Shown here piece after piece: positions 10,958 to 21,104 of a stretch of DNA of 64,000 nt. The translations under genes were made by a program, and so were the position numbers. Source of the DNA: Cordilura impudica (Eukaryota; Arthropoda; Insecta; Diptera; Scathophagidae); assembly GCA_963682025.1 (NCBI GenBank), contig OY821520.1, forward strand, positions 235,215,530-235,279,529, read 5' to 3'. Each line of letters begins with the position of its first letter. The first letter of the stretch is position 1. The notes under the pieces are model-generated. The model saw only the letters and a program-made list of their open reading frames with translations, was not told the origin of the DNA and searched no databases.

Positions 10958-11877
10958 CCCTGTTCTTGAAACCACTATCACAAAAAAAAAAAACTCGTAA
11001 ATGAAAAAATTCTTAAATCTACGAGTTTTTTGCTGTTCTCTAATTTCAATAAGAATATTTTTTCTCGTTTTAATTCACATAGAAAAGACTTTGTGAAATC
11101 AAAACAAATGCCCTTTTTTTGTACTAAGCAGGTCTTAAGAGATAAAAAAACTAATTGACATTTAAACTCTAACATGTTTTTTATTGAACCTTGTCATTAT
11201 TTTAAAAAATTAGACATTAATTTTATGAAAAAAAAAACGATTTTAAAAAACGTCTGCATTTTGCGTTGATTAAAAAAAAAAACTCGTAATAAGTGGTCGA
11301 TGTTAATAAAACACACTTTTTGCGACGATGCTGTTCTATAACTATAATAAAAACTTTTTATTTACACAATCTATTTTCCATTATAATTTTTTCAATTATA
11401 ACATAGATTCTTTATGCACTAATTATTGCAAATAAAGGAATTAAAAATAAATTTTTCATCAAATCACATATTTTTATTTTTTTGCATATGTTCGAAACAA
11501 TATCGAAATTTTTTTGGTGATGCCTAACTTTTTAAAAATAGAAAAGTCATTTTTAATTGGATGAAATTGAAGAACAAAAACAATTAAATGAACAAATAAG
11601 TTGTTATTTTAAAAGGAAATATTTTTCTTTATACTTTTTCTATAAACTTAAGAAAAAACATGCACAAAATACTTAAAAGTTTTTTGTGAAACTGAATAAA
11701 GAACCATATGGCACCTCGGTTTCTAGATAACATATGTTCTTAACTCAAACATATGGTTCTTAACCCAAACATATGTTTCCATTAAATAAATAAAATTTGT
11801 GGTTTCAAGAAACCCAAAATTTCAATTTCATGTGATTTTAAATTCATTCTTCAAATAACAACGTTTCAAGAACAGGG
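10958..11877. mobile_element. Non-autonomous TIR element, about 920 bp
   Basis: CCCTGTTCTTGAAAC at 10958-10972 is perfectly inverted at 11863-11877. The interior is AT-rich and non-coding. It carries a stem-loop of AAACTCGTA / TACGAGTTT near 10990-11030, another AACTCGTAA at 11280, and three spaced copies of ACATATG(T/G)TT around 11725-11780. No clear target-site duplication was found, so the class is undetermined. Chance occurrence of a 15-bp inverted match at this spacing is unlikely. Confidence 0.55.
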
Positions 11878-11879
11878 CT

Positions 11880-13560
11880 GTATATCAAATATATACATAT
11901 AAAATAATAAAAAAATATATAAAATAAAAACAAATTGAAAAAATATAAAAAAATTTCAAGTTTTAATTAAAAACGCACAAAATAATTATAAAAATTAATA
12001 TAATATAATGCTGCGGAGCAACACGGGTCTTCTATTATTTATATTAAACGTCAGATTAATAAATATTAAAAATTATTTTTCATAAAAAAATTACTACCTC
12101 CGGTTTCAAAAAAAGTACATTTAGTTTTTTAGTATCATCCCTTTTTTCACTTTCATCCCTCTCTGGGCTTGAATTTATCCTTCCAAAATCACTCTCTAAA
12201 ATCTCTTGCCATTTCATTTGTATAGAGAGTTAGCAGACTGCATGAGCATTTTTATTTTATTTTGTTTTTTCTTTCCCATAATTTTTTTAATGTAAAATAG
12301 TTTCTAAATATTTTTTTTCCTCTATCATGGACATGCAAAAATGTTTTTTTTTTATTCTTCTTGTCTTAGTTGTTTTTGTTAATATTCTCTTTTTACTTGA
12401 AAATTCATCAAGAGTTTTTTGTTTTTATTTTCTAATTCGGCAGACAGACAGTTTTAGAATAACTACGTATATAAATATGTTTATTTTTATTTACGTTTTT
12501 TTTTTTCTAATTCTCTTCATTACTTCCTGCCATAAGATGTATTTTTTTGTTCTATATTTAGTTTACCAGGACATGTGTGTTTGATGATGTCTGTTGTTTC
12601 TATGTGTAAGTAAGTGTGTATTTGAATGTTATTTTATATGTGTTTAGAATTTTGTTTTTTTTTTTTGTCGATTATTTTGTTTTTGTAATGTATGAGTATT
12701 TTATATTACAAGGTCATTTGTATTGCTTTTATTATTTTTCCATGTCAATGGCTTCTTTGACACCTATTTTATGTCTAGCAGGAGTGGGTTATGTGTTGTT
12801 TTTTTCTTATTTGATTTTGTTTAGGATATTTCATTAATTAAGAGTTATCCATTTATTATTTTGTTCCTCTTTGTATCATCATTTCACATCCGGTATGTGT
12901 CTAGCAGTTTAAGTTGAAAGTTTGTATTTTGTGCGGGTACATTTTTGTGTAAAAGTTTTTCTTATCATTTATTTTGTTCTCTTTAAAAACAAATTGTAAA
13001 AGTTTTATTTAATCAAAATGATTTTTGTACTTAAAGTTTTATGGGTGTGGTTCTCATTATTTAATTAATTTAAAGGAATTTGTATGCTAAAACAAAACTC
13101 TTAATTTGAAACTTTTTTTTTCAAATATTTGTTTTAAAATATTCATAACAGATTCAGAAGTAATCTTTTTGAATGAATAATGTTACAGTCATAGGTTATT
13201 AAAGTCCTATTCCTATTTATTATGGAGTCTAATTGACGGCTGGGTCCTGGGTTCCAACATTCCGGGGGGCTTTAGCGATAATTGGGGTCTTCATTTGCAC
13301 GAATGTACTTCCGCCAGATCAATAATTTGTTTCCATTAAATCAATTCGTCCCGTAATGTCGCTGTATGTTCCAGAATTGAATCGCCTTGACGTGGCAGAG
13401 CTGCGATATCAACAAGATGGCAGGCACAACATGCCACGCAGTGCATGCCACACAAAGTTTGCTAAGGTCGTATTTTTGCGTTTTGTTCCTGTGAATTAGC
13501 CTTCAAGATCAAGCGGTTTACCCTGTGAAATCGGATAGTCTACGCCTAAAAGTCAGATGC
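11880..13560. other. AT-rich non-coding region with T-rich tracts
   Basis: There is no recognised gene. 12290-13140 is strongly T-rich on the + strand, giving low-complexity hydrophobic ORFs (12327-12584 and 12616-12837) that I do not accept. GCGGAGCAACACGGGT at 12011 resembles the 3' end of insect interspersed repeats. 13200-13560 is more GC-rich and may hold an old transposon piece, but nothing could be named. Confidence 0.4.
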
Positions 13561-13566
13561 GATTAA

Positions 13567-13845
13567 CTACTGGGAAGACAACATTCGCCGCATTATTACC
13601 GATAAATTAGAAGGAGCAATGTCTGGTGAATACGGCCGCATTATTACCGATAAATTAGAAGGAGCAATGTCTGGTGAATACGGCTTCGTACTATATGGAG
13701 AATAACCTTGTCGTATCTGAAATAGTATTGGGCACGCTTTTCTTTGAGTCAGTCCTAGTAATGGTTTCGTTCGGTTTGACAGCAAGAGTTTTTCATGGAA
13801 ATTTGGCTTAGCTGTATATGTTGAAGCACGGCCAGGTGTTATCAA
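13567..13845 (-). pseudogene. Possible mariner C-terminal remnant with a 48-bp tandem duplication
   Basis: The minus frame contains PYSPDIAPSN twice in a row. YSPDxAPSD is the signature around the third catalytic Asp of mariners, here changed to N. The duplication is visible at DNA level: a 48-bp unit from about 13587 repeats directly to 13682. The rest of the frame is not convincingly mariner, so the assignment rests on one motif. Confidence 0.35.
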
Positions 13846-13989
13846 TGATTTCTTGTTATTCGTGGATGCCGCTTATTCGGCTCAAATATCGACATTTTCG
13901 CACGAAAAAAAATATGTGATTCCGACAACAAATTCTCTAATATTACAAGTTTATGTTGTTCACAGATGTCCAACCTGTCGATAATGTGA

Positions 13990-14640
13990 CGTTTTACATC
14001 TGCAGATTTTAACATAAGTTACTGGTTGCGCGATCTCTTGGCAAACCGTTGAAACTTATTTGTACACTTCGTATTATTTTTGCAAAATTAATTGTTTTTT
14101 TATGAAAAGCTTTTCGGGAAATCCATCCAAAGGCGCATTTATAGTACTTTCAGGGATCCTTTTGCCGTATACAGAACATATACTTATATGGGCCCTAGTG
14201 TTACCCTTCAATTGCCGATTTACTGTAATTATGTGATACAAGAAAAAAATACTTCATGGTGCTCTAGGAGTGGAAGTAGTCTGTTTTGCAAGCCTTCTTA
14301 AATGTACAAATCGGTAGTAGTCGCACCCGTTGTCACATATGAATTGTTTCTTTTCCCATCCCCCTGCCAAACTAAAAATAATTTCGGGTGCTTCGTTTTT
14401 TTTGTGACTTAAATTGTCCACGGATATTACCTCTAGTATCGGCTACGTAAAAATCCACTCCTGGTAGTTGTGAGAAGTTGCTAAGCAATTTGCTTCATCG
14501 TTTGTAATGTAGCATTCATACTTGTTGATGAAAATACGTTTAAGTTTTCTGGCATGTTCTTTTGTCTGGATATTCTTGTTAGAGTTTTTGTACTTTATGG
14601 GGATTTGAGTCCTGCCTTCTTTTTGTATTTTTCTTAGGAA
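13990..14640 (-). pseudogene. Tc1/mariner-superfamily remnant, same family as 23640-24690
   Basis: On the minus strand RKLKRIFINKYECYITNDE (about 14560-14500) matches ARMLKPCFINKYSCSEMDDE in the copy at 23640-24690 (the latter across a frameshift). This places the first catalytic Asp region. Further downstream WEKKQFICDNGCDYYRFVH resembles the following strand region. The frames are broken and no ends were identified. Confidence 0.45.
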
Positions 14641-14841
14641 AGACTCTGATTAATTGAGTTTTTTGAGCTGATTTTCCCCGAAATATTGGATTTTTTTCAG
14701 TGACAATATTCTTTTAACCTTGTTAGGGTCAGTCTACCTAAACCCAAACCCATGCAGAATTGTATTGATCTTCCTGGAGAGTATTTTAAAAAACAGTTAA
14801 GTCAATTTCAATTATAAATATTTGCTTTTCTTCTTTCCTTC

Positions 14842-15022
14842 TCACCCCGGTAGGTGAGTTGGTAGCGTGCTCGCCTATCATGCGGGGGTCGTGGGTTCGA
14901 TTCCCACCAGAGGCTTTGGTGTGTCTTTGCAAAAAAAATAAAAAATAAAAAATTTGCCAAAATTAGAATCTGCAGACAAGCCCTCGGCTTCGTGGAACTA
15001 GGCTAAAAAAAAAAAAAAAAAA
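14842..15022 (+). mobile_element. tRNA-derived SINE, copy S1
   Basis: A tRNA-like head contains an A-box-like TAGGTGAGTTGG (14851-14862), an anticodon-arm-like hairpin CTCGC / GCGGG, and a B box GGTTCGATTCC (14894-14904). A tRNA-unrelated body follows, with AGAATCTGCAGACAAG and GGCTTCGTGGAACTAGGC, ending in an 18-base poly-A (15005-15022). RNA polymerase III would read it from the internal boxes, and LINE proteins would mobilise it. A second copy lies in the opposite orientation at 47558-47717 with the same head, body and tail, which establishes a dispersed family. Confidence 0.85.
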
Positions 15023-15149
15023 GTTGTTTAAAAAAAAAGTAGTTATAATCGTAAAATTATGAACACAATCTTCGAGTCAATAAGTCCTTACAAAATCATC
15101 TTCGTATAAGGATCATATAAGTAGAATTTGAATTTGACAAATTTTTAGG

Positions 15150-15560
15150 CAACTTTTAAAAAACGGAAAAAAAATGAATTTCGTGCTGTCATCAAATACT
15201 TCCATTTGAAAGCCAAATCATCTAAGGAAATCAAAGCTGAGTTAGACGAAGTCCATGGTACATCTACATGTGAAAGATTATCTACAATTACATTTAAACG
15301 TTGAGGCAGTTACTTTGGAAATCAGTGATAAAATCCACGGTTTGTTTAGTGGTGACTGACGAGTTAAAGTGTATGAACTTGTTAAGGCCACATGGTTAAG
15401 TGATTTCAGTATTGCACGACAAAGTGGACATAAAGAAGTTATCGGCAAGATGGGCACAGCTTTAGCTCACAATCGAGAATAAACGAAATCGTGTGACTGA
15501 TTCAATAGCTGGTTTCGAGCTTTTCCGTCCTAATGAATTTCTTCGCCGATATACCAGCTG
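15150..15560 (+). pseudogene. mariner transposase N-terminal half, decayed copy M8
   Basis: The frame opens with NEFRAVIKYFHLKAKSSKEI and KAELDEVHGTS (about 15175-15260), the mariner N-terminus. It continues through several frameshifts (EKLSARWAQL-like around 15440, NKRNRVTDSIAG near 15480) to NEFLRRY at about 15535. Only the DNA-binding half remains and no catalytic Asp is visible. The distinct N-terminus separates it from the irritans-type copies M1 and M2. Confidence 0.6.
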
Positions 15561-15779
15561 TATGCATAAGTTTTTTCCAGTTTATCCCAAATAGCGGCAG
15601 CGAAAAGTACGCAGTGGAATAATTTGAAACATACGATATTTTGTTCGTTTGACATTTAATCTACAAACTCGCACAAGTTGAGTCCGTCAAAAACGACACG
15701 CATTGCTTTTCTTATTTAATCAAAAGAAATAGGCTGTTAAAGTCATTATTTGCAGAACATGCTTCATTGATTAGAACAG

Positions 15780-17165
15780 GTGGGACATGGATTCGACAAT
15801 TTTGGAAGACAGTGAGCGCTCTGGTAGACCACAAAACTGCAAAGACGAGCAATTGCAGGAGTTATTAGATGATGACCTAACTCAAACTCAACGGCAATTA
15901 GCAGAAACATTACATGTGACACAAGAAACAATCAATTATGAGCAATGAGAAAGATTAATAAACTCGGTAAATTTTATTTAAATGAACGGCAAAAAGTAAA
16001 TCGCAGTCATTTGTGAAAAGCTTCTGCAACGCCATGAAAGAAAATCATTATACTCCATACAAATTATGTGGTCAGGGTATAATGAATTTGTGCTGAAGTT
16101 TGCAACCAAAAATATTTGACATAGACCCACCTTTTATTATACCGATCGATTCAGAATCACTCTTAGTCGCCTGTCCGTCCGTCCGTCTGTGTGTCCATGT
16201 AAACCTTGTAATCAAACTATAGGTCGCAAATATGAATATATTTTGATGAAATTTAGTATATAAACTTCCATCGGCCATAGGATGAACGCTATTGAAATTG
16301 TGTTCGTCTTAAATTGCCATAATACCCAAATTATCATAGAGATCTCGGTCAAATTGGGTTTATGTTTATTACATACATTAATCAATAGTCCAAAAATATA
16401 CCCTGCTTCCCGATTTGCACACTTAAATCTATCAAAAAAACAGAAATATTGTACAGATTTGGTTTATATACGTTTTTTGCAAAACATAAGTGACTACCAA
16501 ATATGGTAAGGTTCGGTCCCTTTTTTGACCTAGTTCCCATATAATTATAGCCATCCGATATGAACTTTTTCAGATCTGCAGGCAAAAAAAAAAAATTAAA
16601 TAAAAATTCCACTCAGATTTGGTTTATGCTTATTTTCTATACCCAATTTGTGGGACTTATGACCAATTCCGTTATATGGTATAGGGTATCACATAGTCGG
16701 TCTAGATCGATTATAATTTTCTTACTTGTTTTGGTATCGAATTGTGACGTGGATTTCATCTGGCGAAGCCGGTCCTTCAACACCAAGTCCAAATCGGTCC
16801 AGGAAGAAGACCATTCTCTGTGTCTGGTGGGCCCAGAGTGGTATTGTGTATTATGAACTCTTGAAATCGCCAACAAATTATTAATTTGAACCACACAGCA
16901 AAACTAGTGTAAAATCGCTTGGATGGGACACCCTGCCGCACCTACCATACTCCCCAGACCTGGAGCCATCTGACCATCAACTCTTTGCATCAATGGGACT
17001 CGCTCACGCAGAGCAGCACTTCAGCAATTTCGAGGAAGTTGGAAAATTGCCGAAAGACACAAGCAGTTTTTCTGACATGGTATTCATAAAATTGCTAAAA
17101 ATGGACGAAATGTGTAAGCCGATGGCTAATATTTTAAATAAAAAAAATTTATTACCCTTGAAAAT
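15780..17165 (+). mobile_element. mariner copy M9, split by a Helitron-like element
   Basis: The left part (15790-16055) encodes LEDSERSGRPQNCKDEQLQ and LAETLHVTQETIN, the second HTH of a mariner, and ends in LLQRHERK. The right part (16735-17165) resumes with GEAGPSTPSPNRS, KKTILCVWWAQSGIVYYELL and LPHLPYSPDLEPSDHQLF, which carries the third Asp. It ends in the C-terminus (about 17140). The sequence is of the mori/mauritiana-like kind with TGDEKW-type cores, but that central piece and the QDNA motif are lost. Element A2 (16061-16730) lies exactly in the gap, so it inserted after the mariner. Confidence 0.7.
16061..16730 (-). mobile_element. Helitron-like short interspersed element, family A, copy A2
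   Basis: It is in reverse orientation. Its 5' end CTTACTTGTT is at 16721-16730, next to a degenerate copy of the 5' palindrome (16696-16714) and the subterminal TATGGTATAGGGTAT at 16676. The core with CCGTCCGTCCGTCTGTG lies at 16170-16190. The 3' hairpin at 16061-16085 is eroded. It splits mariner M9. No coding capacity. Confidence 0.75.
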
Positions 17166-17184
17166 ACCTATGCATACATATAAC

Positions 17185-17655
17185 TGTTACTGAAACATGG
17201 ATTCACCAATAATCACCAGAAATGAAACAATATTCAAAGCTTGGATTTTTACCAGATGAATCCGCTCCGAAGAAAGCAAAGGCAATGAAATCAGCTGGTA
17301 AGGATGGCTATCTAAATTGACTACTTGAAAAAAGGAAGAACAATAAATGATGAATATTATTGAACCTATTTAGCGAACAAATAAAAAAAAAACCTCATTT
17401 AGTCAAAACAAAAACAAAGCGATCTTGCATCAATGATCATGTGCAGTTTCGATGACAAATATCCTCGAATTGAGGTTCGAATTGTTGCCTTATCCATCTT
17501 GTTCCTTCCATCTGCAACAGCCTATATTGAGACCCTTCAAAATCTTATTTTGCGTAGGACTTAAAAGGTTGAAGAATCGCTGGATGAAGTGCAAAAAAGT
17601 ACACTATGTTGAAAAACAAAAGAATCAACCCAAAAAAGAGTATTTTTTGTAAGGA
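17185..17655 (+). pseudogene. irritans-type mariner catalytic region, copy M10, decayed
   Basis: It begins abruptly at VTETWIHQ (mariner first-Asp motif, here T-E for D-E). It continues with SAPKKAKAMKSAGKD and LLEKRKNNK, and then LRFELLPYPSC near 17468-17500. The region of the second Asp is unrecognisable (NDH for DNA). It abuts the end of M9 without a terminal repeat, so it is a truncated piece. Confidence 0.55.
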
Positions 17656-18780
17656 CTTGTGGACTCCCTCTCATATTTTTGTTAGGAATCTAATACAAAC
17701 TACTCAAATATTTAACTTAACTCAGATGTTTCTTGTCGAATTTTTTTTATCCACTGTGTCTATATTTTATTTATTTATAAGTTGAGTTGTTCATACAATT
17801 AAACTATAGTTTCTTTTTGCCTTATGAAGAAAGGCATTTTCTAACTGTTAGTTTTTTTTTTGTATATGCATCTCAAAATATTGCAAATAGCAACCCAGAT
17901 TTATTGTGCCTATTTTCAAAATAATCTCATCTATATGCTAGAAATCCCAATAAATATCATAATCATAGAGGAACTGGTCAAACGTTGATGCTGTTCTAAT
18001 GTTTTTCTATTGATATTGTCTTTGACCGCCACAAATTCCCACCACCTTTAGGTATCTAATGTTCAAAAAACTCCCTCCCAAAGTTGTTTGTGTCTATTCT
18101 ATTTTAACAACATGGTTGGATGGATGTATTTGAGATGCATAAGTTACTAAAATTGTTGTTGTTGGTTTTGTGGATGCGATGTACCAATGTTCATATTTGT
18201 TAAATCTTTAGCATACACAACGACAACTCACACACATCCCATCTCATTTGCATACATAGAAATTTTGAAGTATATACGTATCCTTTTTGCCGTAAAACGT
18301 TTATTTCAGAATGTTGTTGTGTCCTGTTTTCGTTGCAAAATGCTGGGAAAGAGGGTTGTTTATTGTTTGTATTTGAACGTTTGCTTTTACTTGTGCCATT
18401 GCCTATTCTATGGTTTCACAGCACCAAATTTCTCATTTTATCATTATAATTGGTATCGCTGACTTACACCAGAGATTTGAAAGTGTGTTTTCGGTAAGTC
18501 GATATTAAACGAACCTGCTTATTTTGTTTTTCTTTCAATGAAGTGAAACACATAAAAAGCTTTATGTAAAAATACTGATGAAATTTCTGTACAGCTCTTG
18601 AGGTTCATAAAGAATTTCTCCAATTGCTTCTAAGTATTAACTCAGATTAAAAATGTTCTTTCGGATCTCAACGTAAAAAAGTCTCCGACGCTAGCCAGTC
18701 TATTGGCCAACATTTTCAGCTCTTCATACCGTAAGGGAGTCTCCCTTTTGCTGGAAAGTTGCCAATACCTAAAAATTTTG
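17656..18780. other. AT-rich spacer, no gene recognised
   Basis: No transposon motif, RNA gene or credible coding frame. Short hydrophobic ORFs (for example 18187-18462) have no recognisable similarity and biased T-rich composition. Confidence 0.45.
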
Positions 18781-18783
18781 AAG

Positions 18784-20500
18784 CTAATACGAGGGGCGGC
18801 AAAATTTTTCTTTACTTCTCAACATAATATTGTTGGCAAATCCTTTACCACCGAGCCATTTTTTAAAAGTGTGGAAAATAAAATAAGCCGAGGAAGCGAA
18901 ATATGGCGAATAAGATGCGTGATGAAGGAATTCGAACTTTAATTCATGGATTTTGGCCATCGCAATAGTGGATGTGTGTACTAACCAATTGTCTTGATGA
19001 AACAACACTTTCTTTTTCGGCAAATGCGCCCTTTTTCCTTAATTTCATCACTTAAATGCTGCAATAAGTTGGCATAATATCCGCCGTTTATTGTTTTTCC
19101 TTTTTGAAGATAACACCGTGTGACAGAAAAAGAATTACCTTTAATGCGGTACATTATTTCTGATAGGTCTTGTCGAGTATAACAAGACCCTGTCCTTGAA
19201 ATTTGCGAAACAGCTCCAAAATCTTGAGTTCCGGGTAAAAAACCGGGTTTTCGGCCCTTTTGCACATATAAGCCAGTAACTTTGTTGAATATCAACCGAT
19301 TTTGAATTTCTCAGCGGATCTAGAAACAAGAAACTCAGGCCTTTCGAATATATGAACACGATATTTAAGTAATATTCAGATATCTGTGCGTATTGCTCCA
19401 GCAAACTCATTTTGTTTAAAAATTTCTCTATTTTTCATCTTTGGAGAGGTTTTTAATTTTTTTATTTAGGAACCGTATAATTTACGAACATATTATAAAA
19501 GTATGTTTATTTATGAGTAAAATGCAGCTTTGGTTTAAAAATTAACTGAGTTATTTAACTTTTAATAAAAATAAAAATGGAATAAATGCCTGCACAAACA
19601 AATTTTTTTTTTTGCAAGAATATACGGTTCCTAAATAAAAAAATTTGTAAAAACATCTCCAAAGTTGAAAAAAGAGAACATTAAAAAATTGAGTTTGCTG
19701 GAGGAATACGCACAGATGTCTCAATATTACTTAAATATCATGTTCATATCTTCGAAAGGCCTTAGTTTCTTCTTTCTAATTCTATTCAGCAAAGTTACTG
19801 GCTTATATGTGCAAAAGGGCCGAAAAACCAGTTTTTTACCCGTCACTCAAGATTTTGAAGGTGTTTTGCAAATTTCAAGGACAGGGTCTTCTTGTACTCG
19901 ACAAGACCTATCAGAAAAAAAGTATCGCATCCCAGGTATTTCTGTTTCATTCTTTTTTGTATCACTGTGTAATCAATTAAAATTCTCCAACGCGCATCCC
20001 CAAAAACAGACGCCATAACCTTGACTGCAGATGGAATTGTCTTCGCCTTCTTCGGACACGATTCTCCCATTTCAGTCCACTGTTTCACTGTTCCTTTGTC
20101 TCCGGTGTGAAGTGGTGGACTGATGTCTCTGCCGTGGATACCAATCGACGCAAAAACTCGGCTTTATTGCGGTGAATCATCGCCAAACACTCTATTGAAA
20201 CATCTTCACGACGCTGTTTTTGTTCTATTGTGAGCAAACGCGACACCCATCTTGCGGACAGCTTTCTCATCTCCAAATTTTCGGTATAGCACTTTTTGAA
20301 ATACCTATCATTTCAGCTAGCTCACACACCTTCAGCCGATGATCATTTAGTGGATTTTCTTAACCGTTTCTGGCGCGGCCACTTCAATTGGTCGACCACT
20401 ATGGCGTTCGCCTTGGCAGCTTGTACGGCCTCGTTGAAACTCTGCCATCCAATATCTTACAGTCGTAAACGAAGGAGCAGACTTCCGCAGAGTAGAATTA
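18784..20500 (-). mobile_element. irritans-type mariner copy M11, split by an inverted-repeat element
   Basis: The N-terminal part lies at 20500-19973 on the minus strand: SARWVSRLLTIEQKQRR, HFTPETKEQ and KQWTEMGESCPKKAKT, then ILIDY. The C-terminal part lies at 19110-18784: LQKGKTINGGYYANLLQ, then KKVLFHQDN and MAKIHELKFEFL, ending WLGGKGFANN. The two halves join at ...IDY/LQKG once the 856-bp insert (19114-19969) and one TAA are removed. The second Asp (QDN) is kept. At DD34D spacing the third position is Ala (SSAYF instead of PSDYF), so the enzyme was dead. Confidence 0.8.
19114..19969. mobile_element. 856-bp fold-back element with about 350-bp inverted arms and a TAA duplication
   Basis: CACCGTG at 19114 and CACTGTG at 19963-19969 are the outer ends. 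They are flanked by TAA at 19111-19113 and 19970-19972. The arms (19114 to about 19480 and about 19615 to 19969) are inverted copies and share GATAGGTCTTGTCGAGTA, CTTATATGTGCAAAAGGGCC and GGTTCCTAAATAAA. Only about 135 bases separate them. The TAA duplication fits PIF/Harbinger-type integration. The ORFs in both arms are the same sequence read twice and have no known domain. It interrupts mariner M11. Confidence 0.75.
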
Positions 20501-20589
20501 AGCTCGGCTTTATTGAATTACATAAGGGTGATCAATTTTTGCCATGTTTACAGATCAGTCAGATCGTAAACTTTTGATGGCTCAAAAAA

Positions 20590-21100
20590 AAAAAAAAAAA
20601 AAAACCTTGAAACACATGTTTTATAAGGTTGTCACTTTTTACCAAAGTAATTTTTTTTTCAAACTATTGCCGCCCTCGAACCGTCAGGTCGGGTTATTCT
20701 GTCCAATTGAAATCTGCTCTGCGCTTTCAAAGGTAATGGAAAGCATGATAAATTACTTCTTAATGATCGCCAGTATGGCTTCCGTAGAAATCGTAAATTT
20801 TCGTAAATTTCAATTTATTCAATTCATTCGCAATTTTGGAAAAAATAAAGTGGTTGCTCTAGATATTTCCAAGGCGTTCGGTCGCGTATTTGGGGTTGGC
20901 ATTAACTTCTCCCGATTTATATCGAGTTTTGTCAGAGGCCGTCCAATACGTGTTGTTATTGATTGGGTCTCATTCAATGAGTTTCAGCTAAATTCAGGAG
21001 TTCTCCCTGTCTTTTCCATATCTTTCTTAAAGACCTTCTTGGTCAAATCCTATCTATTCTTTTGCAGATGACAGCAACATTTGTCATTGTAGGGTATTGA
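20590..21100 (+). mobile_element. Jockey-type LINE, reverse transcriptase fragment (L4)
   Basis: The frame holds ICSALSKVMESMINYFL, VVALDISKAFGRVFG (first conserved Asp of the RT), FSRFISSFVRGRPIRVVIDW and FNEFQLNSGVLP. Each has a near-identical counterpart in the minus-strand copy at 29545-30620 (ALDISKAFDRVWHG, RFISSFLRDRTIRVVIDG). The catalytic FADD region is cut off at about 21085, where Gypsy sequence begins. An internal deletion has removed residues between SISKAF and the next motif. Confidence 0.7.
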
Positions 21101-21104
21101 AAAA

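Noticed and set aside
12327..12837. Hydrophobic ORFs that look like membrane proteins
   Set aside because: They arise from T-rich low-complexity DNA (Phe/Leu-rich). No domain, neighbour or start context supports them.
14851..14915. Possible functional tRNA gene
   Set aside because: The tRNA-like part is followed by a body and poly-A tail and is repeated at 47558-47717. The arms are imperfect, so it is a SINE head.
19114..19969. Transib/RAG-type element because of CACAGTG-like heptamers
   Set aside because: Transib elements make 5-bp duplications. Here the mariner frame shows a 3-bp TAA duplication.
18981..20018. ORFs with KVTGLYVQKGRKPGFLPG in both orientations, as a gene family
   Set aside because: The two ORFs are the two arms of one inverted repeat. 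They have no known domain, and the reading is probably coincidental.
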